Counted from the first letter of the stretch, positions 34,101 to 46,256 are shown. The stretch is 64,000 bases of DNA from Isoetes taiwanensis (GCA_021234155.1 JAJEKV010000019.1:62001-126000), one strand, 5' to 3'. Translations and numbers: made by a program. Notes: generated by a model not told the origin, from the sequence alone.

Positions 34101-34687
34101 AGATCAAGCCTTGTTTTTTGTAATCCCTGGTTTCAATTTTTTTGGTAATAGTCCTTGTGACTATTCTTTGTAAAGCTTTTTAATTAAATACAGAAGCAAT
34201 AGTCCTTGTGACTCCATTTTTTGTAAAGCTTTTTCATTAATGATGAACTCCTCTTCTCATTTTGTTGTGACTATTTTTTTGCTTTAAGCTGTTCTCGTGT
34301 TTCCCTTTGTTCTTTTAGTTAACTGAACTATTTCTATCCTTTCTGTATAGATATAAGAAACATGTTTGGTACTTAGTTTGCAACTCAAGTTTTTGGTGCA
34401 ACTCAAGTTAATGCCGGTTTTGTCATTAATTATAAAATGCAAAAGTACAATTCTTTGAAATAGTATACCAAAACAAACATTAAAGCCAACAAGGAATTTC
34501 AAAGGTGCGAAATTTATGATCTGCACACTAACAAAATATGGTAACCTTGAGCCAATAGGAAAATATGTTCAGGAGTTTTTTCTTTAAATGCATCTTGAAG
34601 CATCGAAGCATCTGCCAAAATTTCTGGATGTTGGTCCGAAACCTCTTGAACAATACCATCGCATGAAATGAACACTAAAATGTTGGG

Positions 34688-35312
34688 GTGTGTATACCAC
34701 ACCAAACCATGCACCATACCATGCCCCACACTATCATATTCACCGAGCAGGCACATCCCACACACCACACCATTCACCACACACACCCCACCACACACCA
34801 CACCATTCACCACACACCATACACCATAGACCATACACCAACTATCATATTCACGAGCAGGCACATCCCACCACACACCACACCATTCACCACACACCCC
34901 ACCACCACACCACACCATTCACCACACACCATACACCATAGACCATACACCAACTATCATATTCACGAAGCCAGCACATCCCACCACACACCACACCATT
35001 CACCACACACCCCACCACACACTCCACCACACACCACACCATTCACCACCATACACCAACTATCATATTCACTAGAACGAGCACATCCCACCACACACCA
35101 CGCCATTCACCCACTCCCCACCACACACCCACACCATTCACCCACACACCATACACCATACACCAAATGGTGGAGTGTGGAGCAGGTGGTGGGGTGGTGT
35201 GGTGTGTGGTGGGGGGGTGTGGTGGTGGGGGTGGTGGTGGTGGTGGTGTGTAGTGGTGTGTGGTGGTATGTGGTGTGGTGGAGTGTGGTGGGGTGTGTAG
35301 TGTGGTGTTGAA
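34688..35312. repeat. CACCACACC-rich minisatellite switching to its GTGGTGTGG complement
   Basis: From about 34720 to 35166 the plus strand is almost all CA/CCA words (CACACCACACCATTCACC), with the ~95-bp higher-order unit (GAGCAGGCACATCCCACCAC) repeated about four times. At 35170 the composition flips to GTGGTGTGTGGTGGGG up to 35305. The two halves form a long imperfect inverted repeat meeting near CACCAAATGGTGGAG. The long ORFs on both strands here are artefacts of the repeat. Confidence 0.85.
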
Positions 35313-36419
35313 ACAATCAAAACAATCAAGTATGTTGTAACAGTCGAAACAATCAAGTAACTGTTTTGATTGACCAAAAATGGTACAAGGCTTCTTTAAA
35401 TCAGAAATCTTTTTTCTTCAAAAAAAAAAAAAAAACTTACATAGTCATAAAGTATACTATCAGTAGTATACTATTCAACATAGTGTCATTTACACATTCC
35501 TTATGATAGGAAATGTGAACACAAATGTGAACAAAAGATATATATAAAGCCTATTACATAGTTCATCTTGCAAAAATCGGATACTCGGACTCATGATCAT
35601 TTCGGAAATCGGAGGAATTTCTGGTCGATACATTCTTTTCGGATTGGCATCACAATGTATGACCAAAGCATCTATTAGAAATTGTCGCCGTGGATGGGTA
35701 TTCATGAGAGAACCATTTAGATTTAATCTGCTGACATCCATAAATAAGGTTAGAAATATTTAAAGGAACATGAGAGATGCGCATACAAGGGAAGGCATAC
35801 AACTTACTTCCATATCTCTACCAGAGACAAGAGCTTCAACATATTTGTGCATAAATCCCATCACATACAACCCACATGATGTTAAATCGGACTCTTTGTG
35901 GCACCTCTACTTCTTGAATGGACGATTAACATTATTTCTCTTCATGAAATCGACGCCTCTAGATACTTTGACCGATCGATGTGGTTAACATTTGTGTGTA
36001 ATAGCCTACATATCTAAATTTAGCAGACCCAATTAGCGAAGAAAAGCAAAGCAACAACTTAAAAGTATTACATACCCTTTGATTTGCTTTCTCGTTCGTC
36101 GCGATAACCTGTAAGAGGATTCAAGGCGTGAATTCCAGTGCAGGTAGGATCTTGAATCGGATGGTGCGAGCGTAAAACAGCAAAGACACAAAATGGTCAT
36201 TCTCAAGGATAAGTGCAAGGATATGATGGCATTTAGCTACGGGGATAGGTTCTATCGTACAAAATTAAAATTCGACGATAAAGTCAAAATCACGTATTTT
36301 TTAATAAAATAACGTATTTAACGATAAAACCTCGCCGGTAGAAAAAAAAAAGACGCTGAAAAGCTTCGCGGAAAGCTGATGAAATTTTTCGCTAAGACGT
36401 AACAAATAAAACGCCAGAC

Positions 36420-36531
36420 GATTTTTTTTTTTTTTTTTTCGGTTTGGCGACTATGAAACCTTTGCTTAGCATACGTGAAAAACTTTTCACAGACGGAACG
36501 AGAAGGTTCAGACGTCTGTAAATTTGAATTT

Positions 36532-36583
<52 letters not shown>

Positions 36584-36840
36584 TATATATATATATATAT
36601 ATTTTTTTTTTTTTCGCGGTTCGGCGACGCTTGAAACCTATACTTTTTCGTCTGTGAAAAAACTTTCGCGTCTACGAAGAGCGGAAGGTTTCGCGTCACC
36701 AAATTTGAATTTCAAAAAAATATATATATATTTTTTAAGTCTGCGATTTTTTTCATTTGACTGCGAAAAACTTTTCGGCGTCTTGCCGAATTAGAAGGTT
36801 TCATGCGTGCGAAAATCTTCCGACGCTAGGAATTTTTTTG
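36420..36840. repeat. Diverged tandem repeat with T-tracts and (AT)n
   Basis: Three diverged units of about 120-180 bp combine a T-tract or TCGCGG-T start, GGCGAC..TGAAACCT, GTGAAAAA.CTTT, a GAAGGTTTC/GAAGGTTC box and AAATTTGAATTT. A pure (AT)n tract with two interruptions lies at 36533-36602. Confidence 0.65.
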
Positions 36841-37354
36841 CATTATTTTTTACGCGTTTTTATCACGGCAAATATGTGCCGTATCATACAATTCATAATG
36901 TATTAAGGTATAAAGCTACGACAAATATTGAACCTATCCACATTAGCTACCACAATCCCTTCATCCACGATTTCACTATTTCAATGACATTCGGTGATCC
37001 TTCAATTTGATTCACCCTTCCTTTTTTTCTTTGGTAGCTTCTCTAAACCTTATATAGTTGTAAGCGGGATAAAAAGATTTTGCTCTTTGCAATGTCTCAT
37101 ACAAGCACCGGATTAGATTAAGATTAACATTAGAGACAAGGAATAGCAACAAATACATTTCGATTACAACCGGGTTATTATCCGCCATAAAGATCCACTA
37201 AAGCGGCTACTCATTTTAGAGTTAGTTGCACATAAAATTGCTATGTCGGATGCAACCACTTTCATTTCAAAGCCCGTGGACGGTTCTTGAATGGCGTGAA
37301 TGCGCTAATTCCATAAGTTTATCCTTGTCATCATTTACATTGTCGGATCCAAGA

Positions 37355-37620
37355 TGTTAGTGTCATATTAACAATTGATCCATGACAATAAAGCATAAAT
37401 TGATACCTTCAATCTCTGTTTCCGATGTGGTTTAGACACGCAAAGCGAGTAGAATATAATAAGCTTCTTGAAGTATAAGTAAGTCAATGTTAGTGTCATA
37501 TTAACAATTGATCCATGACAATAAAGCATAAATTGATACCTCCCAATCTCTGTTTCCATTGGTTTAGACACGCAAAAGCGAGTAAAATATAATAAGCTCC
37601 TCAAGTATAAGTAAGTCAAT
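37355..37620. repeat. 133-bp tandem duplication
   Basis: Units start at 37355 and 37488 with TGTTAGTGTCATATTAACAA. They are nearly identical, with a few substitutions and small indels near CGATGTGG/CATTGG. Open on the minus strand in both copies, but without recognisable protein. Confidence 0.9.
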
Positions 37621-40308
37621 GTAAGCTAGCAATTCTTGTTTTGCAGCGGATGTCCCCGCCTGGTTTGCACTCTCTTTTTTCAATTTGTTTTGGCATCAGC
37701 TTTGACCATAAATTTAGTCGTTGCCTTGGCTGCAATCTCCAAGGCTTCTTCAACATCATCTAGCTCCTTTGAATCGCCGCAAGTCTCTCGAAGACAAAGA
37801 AAGTGCTTCATTCTAATGTTTTGAAAGCAAGACAAAAAAGAAACACGTGCACGCCAAAGAACAAGCCTTTTCCTCAACTTGAAAAAAAGAAATTTGTTTT
37901 CAATGTAAATCACCAACATCTTGGTAATTTTATCACGTAAACACGTCAACGTAAGTTTCAAAAAAAAAAAAAATAGAAACCACGAAAAAAGGAGAGAATT
38001 ACTTTACGGGCTTTCAAATTTAGTTGCTCAATAATAGCGACTCGCTTCAACAGGTGGGATCTCTTTTTGGAAAACAACCCTCTGGCGCAAAATATTGAAC
38101 ATTAGTGAACTCTAACTACAACAGATGCAATCTTAATGTAATCGAATGTCATCACCCTACCTTCCACATACCCATCGTCTCCAAATCCACCTTTCATTGC
38201 TTATGAGTTGTTGCAATTCTCAAAGGTGATGTAGATGTGGATGGACTTCCAACATCGATAGCGGCCACATCTTTTTTGTGCCGGGTTAAACCAATTGGGA
38301 TGTCGAGAATGGTAAATGCAACCCCATCTCAATAACATTCTTCTTTTCACCTACAACATGAAATTTTGCTATATTGAACTTAAGCATAGTGCTAAACATG
38401 AATTGTTTAGTTTACATGCAGTTTTACTTCTTCCTTTCTTGATACTACCCATGTCTGCATTGACACAATTGGGTGTCAATAAGAAATGTAAACACTTGAT
38501 TCAGAATCAAGGGAAGATGTAGAGTAGATAGAAGCAAAATCTGAAGAAAAAACAATCAGATGCAAATCAAAACAGAACAAATGTTAATTACATGCAAGTA
38601 GGTTTTTACTACGAAGGCAAACTTTCTGCTGATAATGTAACGACAAAATAGAAGTACATTAGTGTACATAGCTATCACAATGTAAAGGAAAACCAAATAC
38701 TAAATTCAAATGTATTTCAGAACAAAATATTTTATCAATACACCCTATCAAATACATAATTCAGCATTGAATGTAAAGGAAAGTCAAATACCAAATTCAT
38801 ATGCATTTCTGATCACATGTAAATGCAAAGTATGGATCAATGCAATACACCCTATTAATACACCTAAAGGAATTCGAGAAAAAGCACTTCATGGCACATG
38901 TAAATGTAAAGTACAGAAGCAAATACATTTCCTCTTTACAGTAAAGACAAAACCACGCCAAATCAAATGTTAATACAATTATGTACATGATGGAAACTAA
39001 CTACACCTAAGTACACTCAAACTAATTATGTAATCAAAATAGAAATAGATGTACCTTCGGAAGGATTCCTAAGCGATTGTCGTTGAGTCCTCGGACCATG
39101 AACAATCATGTACATATGTATTAAATGCGTTTGAAACCCCTGAATATAAGACAAAATAGACAATATGTATGACCACAAAGTGGAGATATTACCATGGTCG
39201 AAGTCAAGGCAATCATTGCGTTGCTGCAAGTATTGCTTATATGTGAGAATGAAGCGCTCGCCTCTTCTTTGCGAGTATGGGAGCGGGCTGCAGGCCTATC
39301 GGTCTGATCTTTCCAAATGCTTAGTCATCTCCTTTATTCTATTCTCACGGTTGGAATTAACTTCCAAATCCTTGCTGATTTTTTCAATGGCGACTTCTAA
39401 TTCTTGCAAATCAGCCTTTAAACAATCAATGGGAATCATTAGAGCATCTAAGTTGACAATATAACTTGATTTCTCCTCCTCTAAATGGGATGCCAAAGCC
39501 ATTTGCACATCGGGTTGGCTTCCCGCTTGCTTTTAAACCTGCCATAATGCTGAACCTCACATATTTTGCATCTTTACTCTGCACAAGTCTTGTCAAGAAG
39601 CTCTTATCACTCTCATGCTTCAGCAGTTCAATTTCCATTGTTTTCCTTTTCTCTTTTTAAAGTCTCAGATTTCATCAAGCATGGAGGCGAGAATCTAATG
39701 CTCTTGTTTCCCTCCACCTTTTCATCATTTCCAACTGCTGCCCCAATTCTACCTTAGGCATACATTTAATAGCTTTAACATTGGAAGACTTTACTGTAGC
39801 TAATTTCGTCAGTCGATTCTTTTTGAGAGCCTTTTGAATGAAGACTTGCACTTGCTTTCACCTCATCCCAATCAATGCGTACTCCTTTGTAATGAAGTGC
39901 ATATGCTCGGCAAAATACAATGGAATGTGATGATTTGCAATGTCCCTCCTACAAAAAGCGTGCTCATACCGCGAGAAAAAAAATCGCCATCCAACTGGGC
40001 TTAATCCACGTGACTCTTGATAACCCCTAACAAAGGGGGCTTGAACCCCAAACATCCCGCACTATTTGCACTAGCCCTCGAAACATGCTATCAAAATTGT
40101 TGCTCTAAGCCTGCTGATGCTTACCTTGTCAAACTTCGAAGGCCAAGACCTCCGGACCAAGAAGACCCACTCTTGAGTTTTGGTGGCCCGATTCTAGTGG
40201 GAGACCTTGGCATGGGCTTTTGAGGTTTGTTGCGAGGAGATTTCCTTGGAGATGTCTTTGTTCCAAGCTGTTTCATCATGATCTCTTCCCGGTGCTTCAC
40301 TCTCGAAA

Positions 40309-40452
40309 ATGCAAGCTTTTGGCTATGGAGGTCCCGATCTTGGCTATGGATGGATGTCAAGCTTTTCGGCTATGGAGGTTGAATATGGATGTCAAGCTTT
40401 CGGCTATGGAGGTTCGAATATGGATGTCAAGCTTTCGGCTATGGAGGTTCGA
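40309..40452. repeat. ~36-bp tandem repeat
   Basis: The unit ATGGATGTCAAGCTTTCGGC plus TATGGAGGTTCGAAT occurs about three and a half times (partial at 40309, then from 40351, 40386 and 40420). Confidence 0.85.
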
Positions 40453-40793
40453 GCGGGAGGAAGGTTGAACAGAGCGCGGGAGGAGAGTTCAAAATTATTT
40501 GCCCTATTAATGATTCATTCCAAGAATAATAATTTCTGGGGGGGAGGGATTTCCTTACATTTTGAATTTGTAAATGTAAAATACGGGCACTTTTTTTGCC
40601 CACCCTTTCATGCTTCTACCCTCCATCCTAGTGTGCAGTCAGGCCCTTCCAGTGCTTGTTTGTTTTTGTCCAAGTTCCTCAATGATAATTCCATTGTGGT
40701 GTGCAGTCCAGTCCTCTCCCCCTTCAAAAATTTGGGGGCCACCCAAGATGTTCTTTTAGTGTCTCCCCCATTCACATTCATCTACACAGAGGG

Positions 40794-41383
40794 ACAAATT
40801 GGGCAGGTGCCCAGTTTGTTCCCCATGAAGACAAGCCCAGAAGGTGAAATTGGGCGGGCGCCCAATCTGTCTCTGAAGTTGAAGCAACGCCCTATACTGA
40901 CGTTGAAACAAGCCCCCAACGTGGGCAAATTGGGCGGGCGCCCAAGTCGTTCTTCTAGTCTCTCTCACTTGAATGTGCTTTTACACAAAGGGCCAATTAT
41001 AGCACCCGTCCATTTTGTAAGCGGGAAGGCATGCCGAGAAGGTAAAATTGGGCGGACGCCCAATCTGACTCTGACTGCATGAATACCTATATTTTTATTC
41101 GGAGTTCTGGCAGCTAAATTGGGCGGGCGCCGAACTTGACCTTCCGAGTCTCTACCCCCTTTAATGTTCTTCTACAACCACGGCCAAATTGGGCGGGCGC
41201 CCAATTTGTCCGCGATCATGGCATGTTCAGAAGGAGAACTTTTTGCGGTACCCAGTCTAACACTGACTGCATCAATACTAATGTTATACAAGTGCCTGAT
41301 GTGGTCAAATTGGGCGTCCATCCAATTTGCAACGAGGGAAATCTAAGGGCCTCGTATATAAAAATCGGCACCCGCCCAATTTC
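40794..41383. repeat. Array of nine spaced long GC palindromes
   Basis: The best copy, at 41185-41208, has perfect 11-bp arms (CAAATTGGGCG and CGCCCAATTTG) around GG. Other copies are at about 40794-40820, 40846-40869, 40926-40948, 40992-41018 (degenerate), 41043-41066, 41114-41138, 41305-41330 and 41364-41383. The spacers are unique sequence of 25-100 bp with weak similarity. The array keeps two reading frames open, encoding GEIGRAPNLSL-type repeats, but I regard these as by-products. Confidence 0.9.
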
Positions 41384-41449
41384 ATTGTCCGTGTAACCAT
41401 TGAATGGCCATCCCCCTATGTCTTTTGCATTGCTTTCTCGTCATCCTTA

Positions 41450-44060
41450 TTCGGTTTTAACACTACTGAAATCCTTGTGCAGGTTATGTATCTCTTCCTT
41501 AATGATCGTCTAGCAGTAAAAGGAGTTGTGGGGCAAATGACACAATGCCACTTCAAGGAAATACCGAATAGAGTAGTGAGTGTTGGTGTGGAGGAAGTGA
41601 TCGAAGGCCACCATACCCTTCCTTGGCCGACTCCAGATGCAAACACAATAGCAGAAGCCAGGGGCTCATTCGTTCTCTGGAGAAGTGAAGATGCTCATGA
41701 GTCGTCTGTTAATGACGTCCCTAGAAAAAGACAGTGTACAGAGGTGGGAAAGGAGGCACAACTGCTGATAAGATATACCCTTCTTGAAATGGATTGTGAG
41801 ATATGGCACTCTTGCGACTCCATTACCGCCAGAAAGGGATTCATCATTCACCGCCCCGGCGGTGCAATGTGTGTGACCGCCGGGTTTTAAGTTTGTGGGA
41901 GTATCTCATACTAAAGCCCTCTCCCGCTTCTGAAGCGAACATCCGCTGTTGGATGCTTGCATGGAAACCGGGGGATGCTCGTGAGATGGAACAATGACCT
42001 CGTTAGCGGCCGGGCGGAATGAAGGTCTCGAGATATTGACCCGCGCACCGCAACTTGAAGCGAGATATAGTGTCCGGCCCGTGGCAGCCTGAGCATCGGC
42101 ACCCAAATTATGAGAAACGACATTACACTTTTCATTTCGGCGGGCCGGGAAGGTTGTAAGGCCACCAAAGCTTGTTTGTCTCATCACTCAGAATGCTATC
42201 CTCAGTTACAGGAGAAGCTTGTGCTGTAAAAATAGGTGTTGCGTCAAGTTCTCTAAGAATCAAGTTGTTAACATGCGAAAGGAATTCTTTGCCATGAAAT
42301 CTAGTGATAGAGTTACTTTTGTTTATGACATGTTCGGCAACAACATTAAAGGTCGAAGAGTGGGACGACTAGTGATGCAAGGAAATCTCGTTTGCGAGAG
42401 GGCGTGGTACCTTGGTCTCGAAATCTCAAAGTCGGCATATTTGAAGTGGAAGGCCGAATTCCTTGAGGGTGCACGCAAGGCCGAACATGGTAACTGCGGC
42501 ACCATGAAGCCTCGTTCCTCGACATTGGCATGCTGGCCGTGTTTTCCATGTTTGTGAGGGGCGTGAATCTTTGCCCCACCGATGGGGAGAAACGAGGGAT
42601 GAGAGAGAACGTCGAGGAAGTTGCACCGCAATGTTTATGAAGTCCAACATTCTAGAAGAAATGCAGAGGTTGTGGCAATGACTGGCAAGAAGGTATCGCC
42701 GACTGGGTTTCAGGGATGTCAGTATCGCAAAGAAAATTGTATTTCTCAAATGCGATACGTGCGAGGTGATCCATACAAAGTTTCAAGACCAAGGATGAAG
42801 GAGAGAGGAGGATCTTGCATGATCAAAGAAAGCATAGACTAGAGCAGCATCATGTCGCATTGCAAGTCGGGTCGTGGAGATTATACCCACGGGTATCGGC
42901 CAATATCTTTGTATTATTCACGACCAAAATGGATCAGCGAAAACAATGATTCGAAATTGCAATAATCGTGGAAGTCTCTCGAGACTTGACAAGCTCAAAA
43001 CGTCATTGGATCGATGCATCGACTCATGGTCATGGAAATGGAAGCTATGGAAACTTTGCCCACTGGACTTATGGTCGATGACTCTAACTTCCATGTAGGT
43101 TCTTTGAATAGCATCTTGAAGAGATTAGAGATGGTGCAGTATGCGAGGAGGCCACGGTCGATTGCACGAATCATCCGCTCCAAAATGGGTGTCCTCCTTG
43201 CGAGACACCACGCGCCTTGGACTCAAAGTTGTCATCCGGCCCAATAGCAAAAGCATACCGCTAATTTGCCACTGTGCAAGAGGGACCATCATTGAAGCCT
43301 ACGCCTAAGATACTTTTATTTTGGTTGGACAACGACTGGATGAGGAACAAGAATAGGTATGTCTTCTCCTATCTTTCTTACCTAGTATATCTTGGTGTGT
43401 TTGAAGAGATTGAGCTAGGGTTCATGATGCCCTGGTCATACACATGATGATATCGATGCCTTGTTTGGTAACTTCTCCACATCTTTAAAGAAGGCCGAGG
43501 TGCTCACAATGCGGAACCTCTTTGCATGAATTCCACACATGCAACTTGAATACACGTGCCCTATGTTGTTGACAAAGTTCGGATTGGAAGGGTTTTATAG
43601 AAGGCTACATACCGGATGGGGATGATAGATTGATTGTGTCACACCACCCTCTAACTTTTCAGATTCGCTATGAATGGTGATTGGCCGTCATGTATTACAA
43701 AGCTCGACCCACTTACGTGGATTGGTTGTTCTTTGGTGGAATAAAGTTGTAGAAAGAAAAAGACGAGGGAAGCCCATGATGCCAGTTGGATATCCTAAGT
43801 GCTTCCTCCCAAGAAATCGGGTGAAGGACCTTGGCCCGCTTTCTTAAACAGTATCCACAAGCATATATTGCATTGGGTTGCTTGTTCAACCAAAGAACAA
43901 GGGTGCTCGAAACAACCAAGTACTAGAAAGACAAATTCACGTCCACGATTGAATATTGGATGAAACTCTTGCAAGAACTGGGGAACATCAGCAGTGACGA
44001 AGGCACTTATTATGACTTAGCTTGTATAGAGTTCCATCACGTTTCCCTTTTGCAACAATC
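41450..44060 (+). pseudogene. Second transposase-related pseudogene
   Basis: Plus-strand blocks scattered over three frames. The block with GHHTLPWPTPDANTIAEARG then SFVLW (41600-41690) is like the DUF8039-type segment of plant transposon ORFs. VCERAWYLGLEISKSAYLKW and ARKAEHGN follow (42388-42495). HGHGNGSYGNFAHWTYG lies near 43030, then LDNDWMRNKNRYVFSYLSYL (43330-43390), GHTHDDIDALFGNFSTSLKK (43435-43495) and EYWMKLLQELGNISSDE (43952-44000). The LDN..R.KN+YV...GHTHDDID pattern is a hallmark of a DDE transposase group widespread in eukaryotes. At least six frame changes or stops separate the blocks, so it is inactive. Frames flanking 41.9-42.2 kb are unassigned. Confidence 0.65.
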
Positions 44061-44069
44061 TTATTTTTC

Positions 44070-44192
<123 letters not shown>

Positions 44193-44216
44193 TCCTTGAT
44201 GATGCATTGCCCGTTT

Positions 44217-45617
44217 TCAAAAGTGACAAAACAGGCTGGCATCATCCAACTTGGAATATGATAGAAGATTGTGCTCAAGTTCTGGTATGTATAGTGCTTG
44301 CTTGAGTAGGATTTGCCCAGAAGGATGGTTTAGTAGCACGGTACTAATTCCTGCTATGTCAAGGTTCCGCTTTCCAATCTTAGCTTTCTGCCTGCATGAA
44401 ATTCTTTTCAAAACTGAGAACAACTCCTTGTTGCCTGTCATATGATCATTGGCTCCGGAATCTAAGTATCACTGCCCTCCTGCAATATTTGCTACTAGGC
44501 TCATGGGGTCAAAACCATGATCCAAGCCACTCTCTTTATCTTGAGAAGTTGAAGCCCATCAGGCGGTCAGTACAGCAGCTCAATAATAAAACAGCATACC
44601 TTCGTCCAAAGCTCATATACCATTCTTATCGATCGGAACATAATAGATTGATTGAAATTTATACATCTGGCAAGAAATGCTCTAATGGTGACAAAAGAGC
44701 CTTCACTTGAACTCATTTCTGAGTTCTCTGATTTTCTTACTCGAGTGACACTTTGAGCTTGAGAACCATGTTTTCTTCTTTTAGGATCCTCCTTCCGTCC
44801 CTTTTCCTTTTGTCTGGTTCTGGGTAGTTCTTGGCTATGTGGCCAACCTTGTTACAATTGTAACACTTCCTGGTTTCTACCTGCTCCATCTTAGCAGCCA
44901 ATGCCTGTGTTTCTTTACTACCAATCCTTTTTGCACCCATTTGATTATTCTCTCCCATCAAGATTTGCTGGCAGGTCCATTCAATTTGGACATGTTCACA
45001 GGATCCTATTAAATTCGTGACATTGTTGTAAGAAGTTGGCAAGCCCAGCAATAGGGCTCCAACCACTAGATCATCGTCCAATCTTTTCTCCAATGCCTTA
45101 AGCTACGCGGCAGCAGCTTTGATTTTGGAGATATACTCTTCAGCATTAGCACAATCCTTCAGTTTCATGGTAAACACCACTGAATAAAGATTTGTTTGAT
45201 GAAAAAATGCTTCTTCTTATAAATCTTTAATAGCTGTTCCCAAGCTTCTTTAGCACTTTCAACAACCTCTACCTGTACTATCATGGAGTCATTCAAATAG
45301 TGCATCATACGGTTTCTGGCCTCCCAATCCCTTTGCATCCACTTGATTACAGCATCACTTCTGACCTCCACTTCTGAAGGTATCTCTCCTTTGAGTCTTT
45401 GAGCTATAGTCTTCATAGGAACAGAGATTGGCCTTGCTTCATCGCCAGAAACAATATGCCATAATCCTCTCTCTAAAAGCTTTGTCCTTACTTTGATAAA
45501 CCAGTAAAAGGCATTTATATGTGACAACTTTTTTATTTTCCCATCGTAAATTGTCACCCTAAACTTGAGCTTCAGCACCGGGCTATATCTTTGCCCAACA
45601 CTCAGTTCCAGGCTCAT
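44217..45617 (-). mobile_element. Ty1/Copia gag-protease remnant
   Basis: Minus-strand blocks in order: a Gag N-terminal domain (45617-45165; WFIKVRTKLLERGLWHIV, DWEARNRMMHYLNDSMI, AKEAWEQLLKIYKKK), a Gag C-terminal part (45093-44737; LDDDLVVGALLLGLPTSYNN) with a zinc knuckle, and the post-protease/GAG-pre-integrase start (44441-44217; MTGNKELFSVLKRI, ALYIPELEHNLLSYSKL). The knuckle reads CYNCNKVGHIAKNYPE, with Tyr in place of the last Cys. Stops separate the blocks. Integrase and reverse transcriptase are absent on this side, and the (TCTA)n tract lies at the break. Confidence 0.85.
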
Positions 45618-45639
45618 TCAAATGCGAATCCTTCATGCA

Positions 45640-46020
45640 TGGAGCATGCAGACTCCAAAGCCATTGGATCTATGCTTTGATCTTACCATATTGTCTTAAA
45701 GCTAAGAAACGCATCATTGAGAAACCAAGAATCTTGAGGACTTGTATTGATCATCTTAAGAGTTACATATATAAAAAAGACTCGTGACTTTCAACTTGCT
45801 GACTGGATATTCAACCATTGACTACCAACGCCTTCCACATCCATAATCTTTTCTTTAGATGTTGCAATGCTAATTTAAGACAAACCATGGTTAAAACATT
45901 TTCTTCCTTTCCCTTTCACACCCATATGCACACTCCATGTGATCTTCCACACATATACAACCAACTAGAAAACTTGTAAAGAAAAACTCACGCAAAAACA
46001 CCCAAAAACAGAAACAGAAA
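45640..46020. other. Non-coding spacer between Copia and LINE remnants
   Basis: AT-rich and no ORF of note. Copia 5' LTR or leader sequence may be here, but no second LTR is visible for comparison. Confidence 0.3.
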
Positions 46021-46256
46021 TATAATAGAATAGAATAGAATAGAATAGAATAGAATAGAGCTTTTATCGTCCACAGAGACCAATTGGCCTATGAGACCCA
46101 ACAAGAGGCGCAGCAAGCGTATTACTGTCTGGGTTAAAAACCCCCTCCCCGCCCTAAAGGGTTGTTTGGGGGAAAAACCGTCATAGGATTAGGCTTGCTG
46201 TCAAACTGTACAAATACAAAAACAAATACAAATATAGACAGAAATATGTACGTGCA

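Larger units (their letters stand above)
35540..40360 (-). pseudogene. Decayed multi-exon gene ending in an Ulp1 (C48) protease-like domain
   Basis: Protein-like minus-strand blocks run from high to low coordinates: a basic Pro-rich start (TSPRKSPRNKPQKPMPRSPT, 40250-40160); SRYEHAFCRRDIANHHIPLY (39960); a helical block (VFIQKALKKNRLTKLATVKS, 39830); a coiled coil (DLQELEVAIEKISKDLEVN, 39400); and ELDDVEEALEIAAKATTKF (37750). At the end come LTSCGLYVMGFMHKYVEALV (35890-35830) and RRQFLIDALVIHCDANPKR. The SCG box with the following helix resembles the catalytic-Cys end of Ulp1-type peptidases, which plant transposons often carry. I did not find the catalytic His/Asp block. Stops and phase clashes indicate decay. 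Confidence 0.45.

Noticed and set aside
34688-35377. Long ORFs (up to 207 codons) on both strands
   Set aside because: They consist only of His/Thr/Pro or Gly/Val/Trp repeats imposed by the CACCACACC minisatellite; both strands are open for the same reason.
36475-36657. ORF with Ile-Tyr repeats
   Set aside because: Translation of the (AT)n tract.
40309-41082. 257-codon plus-strand ORF
   Set aside because: It is built from the 36-bp tandem repeat and the GC palindromes (GEIGRAPNLSL-type repeats). The open frame follows from repeat structure, not a recognisable protein.
40794-41383. CRISPR-like or integron-like array
   Set aside because: Irregular spacing, symmetric palindromes and no prokaryotic genes nearby.
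43713-43919. Minus-strand ORF of 68 codons
   Set aside because: It lies opposite the recognisable C-terminal part of the second transposase on the plus strand and has no motif of its own.
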